Positions 1 through 8,166 of a stretch of 64,000 bases of DNA are shown here, one piece after another. Numbering within the stretch: the first letter of the stretch is position 1; each line of letters opens with the position of its first letter. The notes beneath the pieces are model-generated. The model was not told where the DNA came from and searched no databases. It worked only from the letters and a program-made list of their open reading frames with translations. The position numbers and the translations under genes were made by a program. Location of the stretch: contig JAEZJM010000019.1 of assembly GCA_023415775.1 (NCBI GenBank), forward strand, positions 310,001-374,000, in the 5' to 3' direction. This stretch comes from Bacillota bacterium. Its GTDB lineage: Bacteria; Bacillota; Negativicutes; Sporomusales; UBA7701.

Positions 1-3
1 CAG

Positions 4-25
4 CCCGGCAACCCCGCCGGGTTTT
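4..25 (+). terminator. Terminator of a gene upstream of the window
   Basis: A CCCGGC / GCCGGG hairpin (4-9 and 16-21) is followed by TTTT. It probably ends a plus-strand gene lying before the window. Confidence 0.5.
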
Positions 26-193
26 CCATTATTTACGACCGACTTGATGCAGGACATTCTTACATCATGGCAGAATAATGTAATGTTTCGCATCTTTGCC
101 AACTCCTGCATAAACTCTGGTTAAATCAGGAAAAATATAGTGCCGCGATGCCTGCCGCAGCCACACACCAATCACAAACAAGGTGGGAGAACT

Positions 194-2266
194 TTGACAT
201 ATTTCAGATACAACCGGGTTCTGGTCGCCCTCATCATAGTCGGCCTGTTAGCCGCCCTGGCGATCGCCTGGCAGCGGCATACCGTAGAAATCAACAACTC
301 CCGGGTCGAAATGGTCATGGACTACGAGGAGGTCGTCGAACTCGCCCAAATGGAAGGCGTACCTGTGCCCGAAATGATGCGCATGCTCAAAGAAACGGGC
401 CTCACCTCTGTCGCCATCTATGAAATGACCCTCGAAAAACTCCAGAAAAGCGGCAAACTCACCGTCGTCCCCGGCGCCGAACTGCTCGCCCATTACCGCT
501 CCGGCGAAACCGTCAAACCACTCTTCAAGGAAAACGGCGGCCGCATCGACCCCGCCCAGGTATACATATTCGCCGACAGGCAGAACCCCGGCGACCAAAG
601 CTTCTTCGAAGAACTCACCGCCGACCTCGCCCGCCGTCTCGGCGCAAACCGCGTCCACCCCCTCACCCCCCTCGACAACCGCATGGCCGTCGCCGTCGAC
701 ACCAGCTTCGACAAAACCCTCAAATGGAACCTCGGCCTGCCCAGCCACGAAATGAAAGACGCCGCCGACAACGGCTTCGCCATCGTAGCCCGCCCCAGCA
801 ACTACACCAAAGTCAAACCCGACGACGTGGGCGCCGTCTTCGCCCGCCTCAACCCCTTCGCCGCTCACATCAGCGGCCTGATGTTCGTCGGCGAAGAAGC
901 CCTCGGCTTCCCCGACCTCCTGCCGCTCACCGCCCGGCTCATCGCCGACAGCGGCTACACCCTCTACATGATCGAACACCCCGTCCAGCTCCAGTTCATC
1001 AAACAGGAAGGCCTCACCGCCATCGCCGCGGCCGCCGGCTACCGGGCCGCCCGCGTCTACGTCATCCCCAAAGACGAACAGCCCAGGATCGCCGTCGACA
1101 CCGCCATCAACCGCTGGGCGCTCTCCGACCGGGAACGCAACATCAGAGTCAACCTGCTGCGCAAATTCGAACGCACCGACCCCGGCCTGAACCTCACCGA
1201 AACAAACCTCCGCTACATCGGCGGCATCAAAAAAGCCGTCGAAGCCAAAGGCTTCACCCTCGGCCGGGCCGGCGTCTACCAGCCATACTTCCCCGCCCCC
1301 TGGCTGCTCGCCCTCGTCATCCTCGGCGCCACCGCGGCCGGCGTCCTCTTCCTCACCCTCGTCTGGCCGTTCGCTCCCCGCTGGCAGTACCTCCTCCTTA
1401 TCCTCATAGCCCTGCCCCTCATCATCCCCGTCCTCATCGGCGGCGGCGCCCTGGTCCGCCAGGCCACCGCCCTCGCCGCGGCCATAATCTTCCCCACCCT
1501 CGCCATGACCTGGCAGCTTGACCGCTGGCGGAGCCGCCCCCCCCACGAAGGCTCCTCGCTCAGGCGCATCCTCGGCGACGGCGTCGGCGGCCTCATCGTC
1601 GCCACCGCCATGTCCCTCGCCGGCGGCCTCTTCCTCGGCGCCGTCCTCGGCGACATCCGCTTCCTGCTTGAAATCGAAATCTTCCGCGGCGTCAAACTCA
1701 CCCTCCTCGCGCCGCTCCTCCTCATCACCCTCATCTACATCGTGCGCTACAACCCGTGGGAAGGCGAACACATCGACAGCCCGCAGGCCGTCGTCGCCCA
1801 GATCAAACGCATCCTCGACTACCCCGTATACCTAAAAACCCTGCTCCTCTTCGCCGCCGGCGCCGGGGTAGCCTGGGTATTCATCGGCCGCTCCGGCCAT
1901 ACCGCCGGCGTGCCCGTCCCCGCCTTCGAAATCAAGCTCCGGGCCTTCCTCGAACAAACCATGTACGCCCGGCCGCGCGAGAAAGAATTCCTCATCGGCC
2001 ACCCCGCCTTCCTCCTCGCCGTCATGGCCCTCTACCGCCAGTGGCCGCGCCTCTTCCACTACGTCCTCATCGTCGCCGCCACCGTTGGGCAGGGCTCGAT
2101 GGTCGAAACCTTCGCCCACCTGCGCACCCCCATCTTCATGTCCTTCGTCAGGGGCCTGGACGGCCTTTTGTTAGGAGCCATCCTCGGCATCCTCGCCGTC
2201 GTTGCCGTGCAGCTCCTGCACTATCTCTCGTTCTTGCTGGGAAGGAGACTAACCCCTCATGAGTGA
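194..2266 (+). CDS. DUF5693 family polytopic membrane protein
   Basis: This is a 690-residue membrane protein of unknown biochemical function. One transmembrane segment lies at about residues 6-26. A soluble extracytoplasmic region follows to about residue 370, and then a C-terminal half with roughly seven or eight hydrophobic segments. I chose the TTG at 194 because GGTGGGAG (182-189) sits just before it and the hydrophobic N-terminus follows at once. A GTG at 140 gives 18 more residues but has no ribosome site. The gene overlaps csaB by 8 bases, so the two are translationally coupled. DUF5693 genes next to csaB are familiar in Firmicutes, which suggests a role in secondary cell-wall polymer export or modification; that role is inferred. 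Confidence 0.85.
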   Translation: MTYFRYNRVLVALIIVGLLAALAIAWQRHTVEINNSRVEMVMDYEEVVELAQMEGVPVPEMMRMLKETGLTSVAIYEMTLEKLQKSGKLTVVPGAELLAHYRSGETVKPLFKENGGRIDPAQVYIFADRQNPGDQSFFEELTADLARRLGANRVHPLTPLDNRMAVAVDTSFDKTLKWNLGLPSHEMKDAADNGFAIVARPSNYTKVKPDDVGAVFARLNPFAAHISGLMFVGEEALGFPDLLPLTARLIADSGYTLYMIEHPVQLQFIKQEGLTAIAAAAGYRAARVYVIPKDEQPRIAVDTAINRWALSDRERNIRVNLLRKFERTDPGLNLTETNLRYIGGIKKAVEAKGFTLGRAGVYQPYFPAPWLLALVILGATAAGVLFLTLVWPFAPRWQYLLLILIALPLIIPVLIGGGALVRQATALAAAIIFPTLAMTWQLDRWRSRPPHEGSSLRRILGDGVGGLIVATAMSLAGGLFLGAVLGDIRFLLEIEIFRGVKLTLLAPLLLITLIYIVRYNPWEGEHIDSPQAVVAQIKRILDYPVYLKTLLLFAAGAGVAWVFIGRSGHTAGVPVPAFEIKLRAFLEQTMYARPREKEFLIGHPAFLLAVMALYRQWPRLFHYVLIVAATVGQGSMVETFAHLRTPIFMSFVRGLDGLLLGAILGILAVVAVQLLHYLSFLLGRRLTPHE

Positions 2267-3362
2267 GATTGTCATCTCCGGATACTACGGATTCGGCAAC
2301 GCCGGCGACGAAGCCATGCTGACAGCCATGATCGAAGCCCTGACCGACGTCAACCCCGCGGTCAGGATCACCGTCATCTCCGGCTGCCCGGCCGACACCC
2401 GCCGCCGCCACGGCGTAGCCTCCGTATTCCGGCTCAACTACCCCGAAATCATCCGCATATTGAGAAAAAGCGACCTCCTCATCAGCGGCGGCGGCAGCCT
2501 CCTCCAGGACGTCACCAGCGACCGCAGCCTCTACTACTACCTCAGCATCATGATGCTCGCCAAAAAACTCGGCAAGCCCGTCATGCTCTACGCCCAGGGC
2601 ATCGGCCCCGTGCGCGGCTCTTTAGCCAAAGGCGCCATGCGCCACATCGGCAACATGGTCGACCTCATCACCGTCCGTGACGAAGGCTCCCGCCTCGAGC
2701 TCAAATCCCTCGGTGTCGGCGCCCCGCCCATCCACGTCACCGCCGACCCCGTCCTCGCCCTCCACCAGGTCGACAAAGGCATCGGCCGGGCCGTCCTCAA
2801 ACAGCGCGGCCTCGAAGGCAACGCCCCCCTCATCGGCATCTCCGTCCGCGAATGGAAAGACTGGACCTACTACAAAACCACCCTCGCCGCAGCATGCGAC
2901 AGACTGGTCGCCGAATGCGGTGCCAGGCTCGTCTTCCTGCCCATGCAATGGCCCGACGACATGAACATCGCCCGCCGGATCGCCGGCCGGATGAAACAGC
3001 CGGCCGCCGTCCTCGAGGAAGAATATACCACCAGCGAACTGTTATCACTTGTCGGCAACCTGGACATGCTTATCGGTATCAGGCTCCACGCTCTCATCTT
3101 CGCCGCCGTGATGCAAGTGCCGGTCATCGGCATCTCCTACGACCCGAAGATCGACCGCTTCCTCGAAACCGTCGGCGACACTCCGGTCGGCACCCTCCAG
3201 ACCCTCACCGCCGACGCCCTGCTCGCCAAAGCCCGCGACCTGTTGCCGGAAATCAGGCGTCCCAGCAAGGAACGGGCCGAACGGATCGGCGAACTCAGGC
3301 AAAAGGCGTTCCGTAACGCCGAACTGGCCGTGGCCCTGATCGAGAACCGGAAGCGGGGTTAG
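2259..3362 (+). CDS. csaB: Polysaccharide pyruvyl transferase CsaB
   Basis: CsaB transfers pyruvate from phosphoenolpyruvate as a ketal onto a cell-wall glycan, making the ligand for SLH-domain proteins. The 367-residue product has the usual family length. It begins with the glycine-rich GYYGFGNAGDEA segment (about residues 8-19), has SGGGSLLQD near residue 77, and GIRLHALIFAA near residue 275, as in GT-B-fold pyruvyl transferases. The ATG lies 9 bases after GGAAGGAG and inside the end of the DUF5693 gene. In Negativicutes, SLH proteins tether the outer membrane to peptidoglycan, so this gene probably serves envelope attachment (inference from the family). Confidence 0.9.
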   Translation: MSEIVISGYYGFGNAGDEAMLTAMIEALTDVNPAVRITVISGCPADTRRRHGVASVFRLNYPEIIRILRKSDLLISGGGSLLQDVTSDRSLYYYLSIMMLAKKLGKPVMLYAQGIGPVRGSLAKGAMRHIGNMVDLITVRDEGSRLELKSLGVGAPPIHVTADPVLALHQVDKGIGRAVLKQRGLEGNAPLIGISVREWKDWTYYKTTLAAACDRLVAECGARLVFLPMQWPDDMNIARRIAGRMKQPAAVLEEEYTTSELLSLVGNLDMLIGIRLHALIFAAVMQVPVIGISYDPKIDRFLETVGDTPVGTLQTLTADALLAKARDLLPEIRRPSKERAERIGELRQKAFRNAELAVALIENRKRG

Positions 3363-3364
3363 GC

Positions 3365-4207
3365 ATGACGAAAGGATTCCGTACCTACGCCGGCATAACG
3401 CTCGGCGCGCTCCTCACCGCCGTAGCGCTCAATATGTTCCTAATCCCCAACAAGGTGGCCGCCGGCGGCGTAAGCGGCATGGCCACCGTTCTTCATTACC
3501 TCGTCGGCGCCCCCGTCGGCGTCACCATGCTCGCCCTCAACATCCCCCTCTTCCTCGCCAGCATCAAAATCCTCGGCGCCAAATTCGGCGTCAGGACCCT
3601 CTACGGCGCCGCCATCCTCTCCGCCGCCATCGACCTCTCCGCCCCCTTCACCCCCGTCCTCACCCACGACCTCCTTTTAAGCTCCCTCTACGGCGGCGTC
3701 CTCTCCGGCATCGGCATGGGCATCGTCTTCCGCTTCGGCGGCACCACCGCCGGCACCGACCTCGCCGCCGCCATCATCAACAAACTCACCCGCATCAGCG
3801 TCGGCCAGGCCCTCCTTGGCGTAGACTTCTTCGTCATCGCCTCCGCCGGCGTAGCCTTCACCAGCGCCGAACTCTCCCTCTACGCCCTCATCTCCCTGTG
3901 GCTCACCAGCTACATCATCGACCTCGTCCAGGAAGGCCCCAGCACCGCCAAGGCCTTCCTCATCATCAGCGCCGCCGCTGAAACCGTCGCCGACAAAATA
4001 ATGGCCGAAATGGACCGCGGCGTCACCTTCCTCCAGGGCAAAGGCGGCTACACCCGCCAGGCGCGCGACGTCCTCTTCTGCGTCGTCACCGCCAGCGAAG
4101 TCGTCCGCCTCAAAGAAATCGTCACCAGCGTCGACCCGGCCGCGTTTGTCATCGTAGCAGACGCCCACGAAGTTATGGGCGAAGGCTTTACTCGTCGCGA
4201 GTTATAG
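3365..4207 (+). CDS. YitT family membrane protein
   Basis: This 280-residue protein has the two-part YitT layout. Five or so transmembrane helices fill residues 8-175 (DUF161/YitT_membrane). A C-terminal cytosolic DUF2179 domain follows (about 200-275), with the characteristic VTFLQGKGGYT segment. Substrate and function are unknown for the family. The ATG is 3 bases after the csaB stop codon, with GGGGTTAGG as ribosome site, so it is the third gene of the DUF5693-csaB-yitT operon. Repeat A1 begins directly after the stop codon. Confidence 0.9.
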   Translation: MTKGFRTYAGITLGALLTAVALNMFLIPNKVAAGGVSGMATVLHYLVGAPVGVTMLALNIPLFLASIKILGAKFGVRTLYGAAILSAAIDLSAPFTPVLTHDLLLSSLYGGVLSGIGMGIVFRFGGTTAGTDLAAAIINKLTRISVGQALLGVDFFVIASAGVAFTSAELSLYALISLWLTSYIIDLVQEGPSTAKAFLIISAAAETVADKIMAEMDRGVTFLQGKGGYTRQARDVLFCVVTASEVVRLKEIVTSVDPAAFVIVADAHEVMGEGFTRREL

Positions 4208-4210
4208 GGG

Positions 4211-4330
4211 GAGGCCGTTTAAACGCCCATCTGCGGCGTTGCTCCTCGGAGCGATTGCTTGCGTACATCCGAGTACGCGGCGCGGCTCGCTCCTCCGGTG
4301 CGCCTTGCATCTGGACGCTTAAACGACCTC
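4211..4330 (+). repeat. Structured repeat family A, copy A1
   Basis: This is a long imperfect hairpin. The outer arms GAGGCCGTTTAA (4211-4222) and TTAAACGACCTC (4319-4330) pair. The conserved CCATCTGC and GCATCTGG face each other as an internal loop flanked by stems, and the apex is GCGTAC / GTACGC (4261-4277). It starts four bases after the yitT stop codon. There is no T-tract, so it is not a simple terminator. Confidence 0.7.
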
Positions 4331-4347
4331 CCGGCATTCCATAGTGA

Positions 4348-4583
4348 CGGTTTTCGCTTTACTAAGTCGGCCGGCGGTTTCCGGCTGGGGGCGGACACGT
4401 TAGCGAGTAAGGCGGCCGCTACTTGGCGAGAGAGCCGGTAACGGCGACCGGCGCGAGCCATGGACGGCGAGCGAGCCGCTATCTGTCAGGAGACAGTTAG
4501 CGGCGTACGGCCAGCCGTCGGCGACGAGCCTAGTAAGACCGCCGACGCAGCGTGTGGCCGACCTCAGCCGGAAACGAAAGCCG
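4348..4583 (+). repeat. Structured repeat family B, copy B1
   Basis: The closing stem is CGGTTTTCG (4348-4356) with CGAAAGCCG (4575-4583), including one G-T pair that fits plus-strand RNA. An inner stem ACGGC / GCCGT (4441-4445, 4514-4518) encloses two hairpins. The first has loop ATGGAC (4460-4465). The second has stem CTGTC / GACAG with loop AGGA (4483-4496). It fills the gap before the transketolase gene and ends about 50 bases before that gene's ribosome site. Confidence 0.65.
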
Positions 4584-4647
4584 GCGAAAAGCGATAAGCA
4601 TATTACTCAGACACAATATAGAAGTATCGTTCCAGAAGGAGGTACCT

Positions 4648-5481
4648 ATGTCCACGCAGCTCACCCCCGAAAAGACCGCCGAACTGGCCAGCCGGGCCAC
4701 CGCGGTGCGCAAAAACATCCTCGAAATGGTCACCGCCGCCAAATCCGGCCACCCCGGCGGCTCGCTATCAGCCGCCGACATCCTCGTCACCCTCTACTTC
4801 GCCGTCATGCGCGTCGACCCCCACGCTCCGGCCGACCCGGAGCGCGACCGCTTCGTCCTCAGCAAAGGGCACGCCGCCCCCGTCCTCTACGCCACCCTGG
4901 CCGAGCGCGGCTTCCTGCCCCACAGCGAACTCACCACTCTCCGCCAGGTCGACAGCCGCCTCCAGGGCCACCCCGACATGAAAGGCGTCCCCGGCGTCGA
5001 CATGTCCACCGGCTCACTCGGACAGGGTCTCAGCGCCGCCAACGGCATGGCCCTCGCAGGCTGCGTCGACGGCAAAGACTGGCGCGTATACGCCCTCCTC
5101 GGCGACGGCGAACTCGAAGAAGGCCAGATATGGGAAGCCGCCATGTTCGCCGCCCACTACAAACTCGACAACCTCACCGCCTTCGTCGACTACAACGGCC
5201 TCCAGATCGACGGCCCGGTAAGCGAAGTAATGTCGCCCCTGCCCATCCCCGAAAAATGGCGCGCCTTCGGCTGGCACGTCATCGAAATCGACGGCCACGA
5301 CTACAGCGCCATCTATAATGCCGTCGAAACCGCCAAAACCGTCAAAGGCAAGCCCACCATGATCGTCGCCGCTACCGTCAAAGGCAAAGGCGTGTGCAGC
5401 ATGGAAGGGATAGCCGATTGGCACGGCAAAGCCCCAAGCTCGGAAGAGTGCGCAAAGTTCCTCGCAGAACTTTGCGGCTAG
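4648..5481 (+). CDS. Transketolase, N-terminal (TPP-binding) subunit
   Basis: Together with the next gene this makes a split transketolase of the non-oxidative pentose phosphate pathway, moving two-carbon ketol units between sugar phosphates. The 277 residues cover the pyrophosphate-binding half. GHPGGSLS lies near residue 33, and the thiamine diphosphate motif GDGELEEGQ begins near residue 152 and runs to the metal-binding N in DYNG. The ATG at 4648 is preceded by AGAAGGAGGT. An upstream in-frame ATG at 4552 lies inside the repeat-B region and is not credible. Split transketolases are common in anaerobic Firmicutes. Confidence 0.93.
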   Translation: MSTQLTPEKTAELASRATAVRKNILEMVTAAKSGHPGGSLSAADILVTLYFAVMRVDPHAPADPERDRFVLSKGHAAPVLYATLAERGFLPHSELTTLRQVDSRLQGHPDMKGVPGVDMSTGSLGQGLSAANGMALAGCVDGKDWRVYALLGDGELEEGQIWEAAMFAAHYKLDNLTAFVDYNGLQIDGPVSEVMSPLPIPEKWRAFGWHVIEIDGHDYSAIYNAVETAKTVKGKPTMIVAATVKGKGVCSMEGIADWHGKAPSSEECAKFLAELCG

Positions 5482-5485
5482 CAGG

Positions 5486-5609
5486 GGTCAGGCCGTAAAA
5501 CGCCCATCTGCTGTGTTGCTCCTCGGTTGCCATCCTCAGCGTACGGTCGTGTACGCTTCCGGTGTCAACCTGCGGTGCGCCTTGCATCTGGGCATTTTAC
5601 CACCAGACC
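5486..5609 (+). repeat. Structured repeat family A, copy A2
   Basis: The hairpin has outer arms GGTC / GACC and GTAAAA / TTTTAC, then GCCCA / TGGGC around the CCATCTGC and GCATCTGG motif, with apex AGCGTAC / GTACGCT. The centre matches A3 more closely than A1. It fills the gap between the two transketolase genes. Confidence 0.7.
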
Positions 5610-5650
5610 GGCAATCCAGGATACGTTTTTGAATTGAGGTGTATACATAC

Positions 5651-6586
5651 ATGGGAAAAGCAACCCGTGAAGCATATGGAGAGGCGTTAAAAGAACTCGG
5701 CGGGCGATATAAAGACATCATCGTCCTCGACGCCGACCTCTCCAAATCCACCAAAACCAACGTCTTCGCCAAAGCCTACCCCGACCGGTTCTTCAACGTC
5801 GGCATCGCCGAACAGAACCTCATCGGCACCGCCGCCGGCCTCGCCGCCGCCGGCAAAATCCCCTTCGTCTCCACCTTCGCCATGTTCGCCACCGGCCGGG
5901 CCTACGAACAGGTACGCAACTCCGTTGGCTACCCCCACCTCAATGTCAAAATATGCGCCACCCACGCCGGCCTCACCGTCGGCGAAGACGGCGCCACCCA
6001 CCAGGCCATCGAAGACATCGGCCTCATGCGGGCCATCCCCGGCATGACCGTCATCGTCCCCGCCGACGCCACCGAAACCCACCAGGCCGTAGCCTGGGCG
6101 GCCGAATACAAAGGGCCCGTCTACATCCGCCTCGGTCGCATGGCCGTCCCCGACGTCTTCGGCGAAAGCTATACCTTCGCCCCTGGCAAAGCCGCCCTCC
6201 TCGCCGAAGGCGCCGACCTCACCATCATCGCCTGCGGCGTCATGGTCGCCCCCGCCCGGCGGGCCGCCGACGAACTCACCCAGGCCGGCCTCACCGCCCG
6301 CGTCCTCAACATGCCCACCATCAAGCCCATCGACAGCGCCGCCATCATCAAAGCCGCCCGCGACACCGGCGCCGTCGTCACCTGCGAAGAGCACACCGTC
6401 ATCGGCGGCCTCGGCAGCGCCGTCGCCGAAGTCCTCGGCGAAAACGCCCCCGTCCCCATGGAACGGGTCGGCATCCTCGACACCTTCGGCGAATCCGGCA
6501 CCCCCGACGCCCTCCTCGCCAAATACAATCTCACCGCCGCCGACATTGTACGCGCCGCCAAGCGTGTCGTCGAACGCAAAAGCTAA
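5651..6586 (+). CDS. Transketolase, C-terminal subunit
   Basis: This is the second half of the split transketolase (311 residues). It carries the pyrimidine-binding and C-terminal domains. The segment NVGIAEQNLIGTAAG near residue 53 holds the conserved glutamate that activates thiamine diphosphate, and a C-terminal transketolase domain starts near residue 185. The ATG at 5651 lies 10 bases after GAGGTG; an in-frame GTG at 5639 would overlap that ribosome site. A strong terminator follows, so the transketolase pair is one transcription unit, interrupted only by repeat A2. Confidence 0.93.
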   Translation: MGKATREAYGEALKELGGRYKDIIVLDADLSKSTKTNVFAKAYPDRFFNVGIAEQNLIGTAAGLAAAGKIPFVSTFAMFATGRAYEQVRNSVGYPHLNVKICATHAGLTVGEDGATHQAIEDIGLMRAIPGMTVIVPADATETHQAVAWAAEYKGPVYIRLGRMAVPDVFGESYTFAPGKAALLAEGADLTIIACGVMVAPARRAADELTQAGLTARVLNMPTIKPIDSAAIIKAARDTGAVVTCEEHTVIGGLGSAVAEVLGENAPVPMERVGILDTFGESGTPDALLAKYNLTAADIVRAAKRVVERKS

Positions 6587-6602
6587 TCTTCGGACAACAT
6601 AT

Positions 6603-6645
6603 AAAAAGGCTCGCTTAAGACATATAATTTTAAGCGAGCCTTTTT
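6603..6645 (+). terminator. Rho-independent terminator after the transketolase genes
   Basis: A 16-base-pair perfect stem (6603-6618 with 6630-6645, core GGCTCGCTTAA) ends in TTTTT. It is flanked by A's on the other side and could work in both directions. Confidence 0.9.
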
Positions 6646-6658
6646 ATATTCAATGCTG

Positions 6659-6830
6659 CGGCCGATAAACGCCCATCTGCGGCGTACCCGCAGGGGGCAG
6701 GCCGTCGTTCTAGGTGCTAAAGCACCAAGAACTCCGCACTTGCTCCTCGGTTGCCATCCTCAGCGTACGTCCCGTGTACGCTTCCGGTGTCAACCTCCGG
6801 TGCGCCTTGCATCTGTGCATTTCTCGGCCG
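6659..6830 (+). repeat. Structured repeat family A, copy A3 with an insertion
   Basis: The outer arms CGGCCGA / TCGGCCG (6659-6665, 6824-6830) close a family-A hairpin. About 56 bases are inserted in the left arm after the CCATCTGC motif. The insert holds its own hairpin, GTTCTAGGTGCT with AGCACCAAGAAC (about 6707-6732). The rest is close to A2. Confidence 0.65.
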
Positions 6831-6855
6831 TAGCGGCATATCATTGAAAGGCTAA

Positions 6856-7071
6856 GGGCTGGGGACTGCAAACGGAAGGCGACCTTGCGAAGGTGGTTAC
6901 GCGACGTTGACGCAGCACGCCGCGAACGACACCGCGCGAGCCGCCAGGGACGGCGGCGAGAACCGACACTCGGACATGGACGTCCGTGTGGCGGTGGCGT
7001 GGCGGAGTCGGCGCAAGTCTACGGCGCGTTCCACCGTAGCTACGGAGCCGGAGTCTGCGGTCCCTCAGCCC
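6856..7071 (+). repeat. Structured repeat family B, copy B2
   Basis: The closing stem pairs 6856-6870 (GGGCTGGGGACTGCA) with 7056-7071. The inner stem CGACACCGC / GCGGAGTCG (6927-6935, 7002-7010) encloses hairpin 1 (GCCGCC, loop AGGGAC at 6946-6951) and hairpin 2 (CGGAC / GTCCG, loop ATGGAC at 6976-6981). It lies 33 bases before the M50 protease start, and its 3' arm can pair with the start region. Confidence 0.65.
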
Positions 7072-7103
7072 GATGTAGCAAGCAGACCGCAGGGAGGTAC
7101 CGC
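7055..7103 (+). promoter_or_regulatory. Possible start-site-masking switch before the M50 protease
   Basis: The segment GCGGTCCCTC (7057-7066) can pair with GAGGTACCGC (7094-7103), 9 of 10 positions, hiding the ribosome site AGGGAGG. An alternative stem CTGCGGTC / GACCGCAG (7055-7062, 7085-7092) leaves much of that site free. The same left segment is also the 3' arm of the repeat-B2 closing stem. The function is inferred from pairing alone. Confidence 0.35.
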
Positions 7104-7104
7104 C

Positions 7105-7848
7105 ATGGCTCTGTGGAAAGTCGTCCACCTCGGCAACCGCATCCTCCGCCGCGCCGGCATCTGCCTCGTCATGGCCGCCGCCGCGCTGGGCCTCGGCGAA
7201 GCCGCCGCCATGGCCGCCACCATGCTCATCTCCCTGGCCGTCTACGCCCTCGCCTTTGGCTGGAAATTCGCCGTCGGCTTCACCGTCCTCCTCCTCGCCC
7301 ACGAACTCGGCCACCTCGCCGCCGCCCGCGTCGTCGGCCTGCGCTCGTCCCACCCCGTATTCGTCCCCTTCATCGGCGCCGTCATCAGGCTGCGCCAGCC
7401 GCCCGCCAACGCCAAAATGGAAGCCAACATCGCCGTCGGCGGCCCCGCCGCCGGCACCCTCAGCGCCCTAATCTGCCTCGTCTTCTACCTCTGGACCGAC
7501 AGCGCCCTCATGCTTGTCCTTGCCTATACCGCCTGCCTCCTCAACCTCTTCAACCTCATCCCCTGCGCCCCTCTCGACGGCGGCAAAATCGCCGCCGCCA
7601 TCTCGCCCCGCATGTGGTGGCTCGGCAGCTTCGCCGCCGGGGCGCTGTTTTTTTACACCCGCAACCTCTTTATCCTCTTCATCTTCGCCTTCTCTCTCGC
7701 CCAGCTGTGGAGAGGGGAGGGGGTGGACCCCGGCGCCCGCTACTACCACCTTAGCCTCGGCCAGAGGATAAAGGTCGCCCTCTGGTATTTCGGCCTGCTA
7801 GGGGTTTTAGGAGTGGCTACTGTATACCTTGTCGAATTGCTACGCTAA
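7105..7848 (+). CDS. Site-2 protease family (M50) membrane metalloprotease
   Basis: This is a polytopic zinc protease that would cut substrates within the membrane. The 247-residue protein carries the zinc motif HELGH at residues 66-70 and the NLIPCAPLDGG motif at 150-160, the pair that defines active M50 enzymes of the SpoIVFB/Rip class. There are about five hydrophobic segments and no PDZ domain. The ATG follows AGGGAGGTACCGCC. A longer in-frame ORF reaches back to 6907 but runs through repeat B2 and is not credible. The substrate is unknown. Repeat A4 follows the stop codon. Confidence 0.88.
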   Translation: MALWKVVHLGNRILRRAGICLVMAAAALGLGEAAAMAATMLISLAVYALAFGWKFAVGFTVLLLAHELGHLAAARVVGLRSSHPVFVPFIGAVIRLRQPPANAKMEANIAVGGPAAGTLSALICLVFYLWTDSALMLVLAYTACLLNLFNLIPCAPLDGGKIAAAISPRMWWLGSFAAGALFFYTRNLFILFIFAFSLAQLWRGEGVDPGARYYHLSLGQRIKVALWYFGLLGVLGVATVYLVELLR

Positions 7849-7855
7849 TACGGGG

Positions 7856-7977
7856 CGGCCGTTGATAAGCCCCCATCTGCGTTGTTGTTCCTGCGGGCGC
7901 TTGCTAGCGTACGTACCGAGTACGCGTCGCTGCGCGTCCTCGGAGCCGCCTAGCATCTGGGGGCTTCTGAACGGCCG
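7856..7977 (+). repeat. Structured repeat family A, copy A4
   Basis: Arms CGGCCGTT / AACGGCCG (7856-7863, 7970-7977) and AAGCCCCCA / TGGGGGCTT flank the conserved ATCTGC / GCATCT internal loop, with a GCGTAC / GTACGC apex. The stem differs from A1 and A2 on both arms, as compensation predicts. The remaining 180 bases before ftsE are AT-richer; I see no clear further feature there. Confidence 0.7.
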
Positions 7978-8166
7978 TGGCGCATTCCAGGGAACCGATT
8001 AAACTTTCCTATAAATCTCTCCCGACAAAAAGCGACCAAGCGGACAATTTCGCGCAAGAAAGAAGGTTTTTCGCTAAAAAAGTCGAAAAATAATTAGTTG
8101 GTGGACATGACTTAATACTCCAAGCATTAACCGCAGCACGGCTCACACAAAGGGGGAATGGTATCC

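Noticed and set aside
1..193. Promoter for the DUF5693-csaB-yitT operon (TTGCCA at 96-101 with GTTAAAT further on).
   Set aside because: Spacing and -10 match are poor, so no promoter is listed.
7091..7104. AGGGAGGTACCGCC resembles the T-box riboswitch signature; a similar GGGGAGGTACCGCG occurs near 53550.
   Set aside because: No T-box stem I, specifier loop or downstream terminator/antiterminator arrangement could be found. Near 53550 the only terminator lies upstream of the motif, the wrong order. Both are better read as ribosome-site-like sequence; the first is treated under the M50 leader.
6907..7104. N-terminal extension of the M50 protease by 66 residues.
   Set aside because: The extension lies inside repeat B2, has no hydrophobic or family-like sequence, and a strong ribosome site precedes the internal ATG at 7105.
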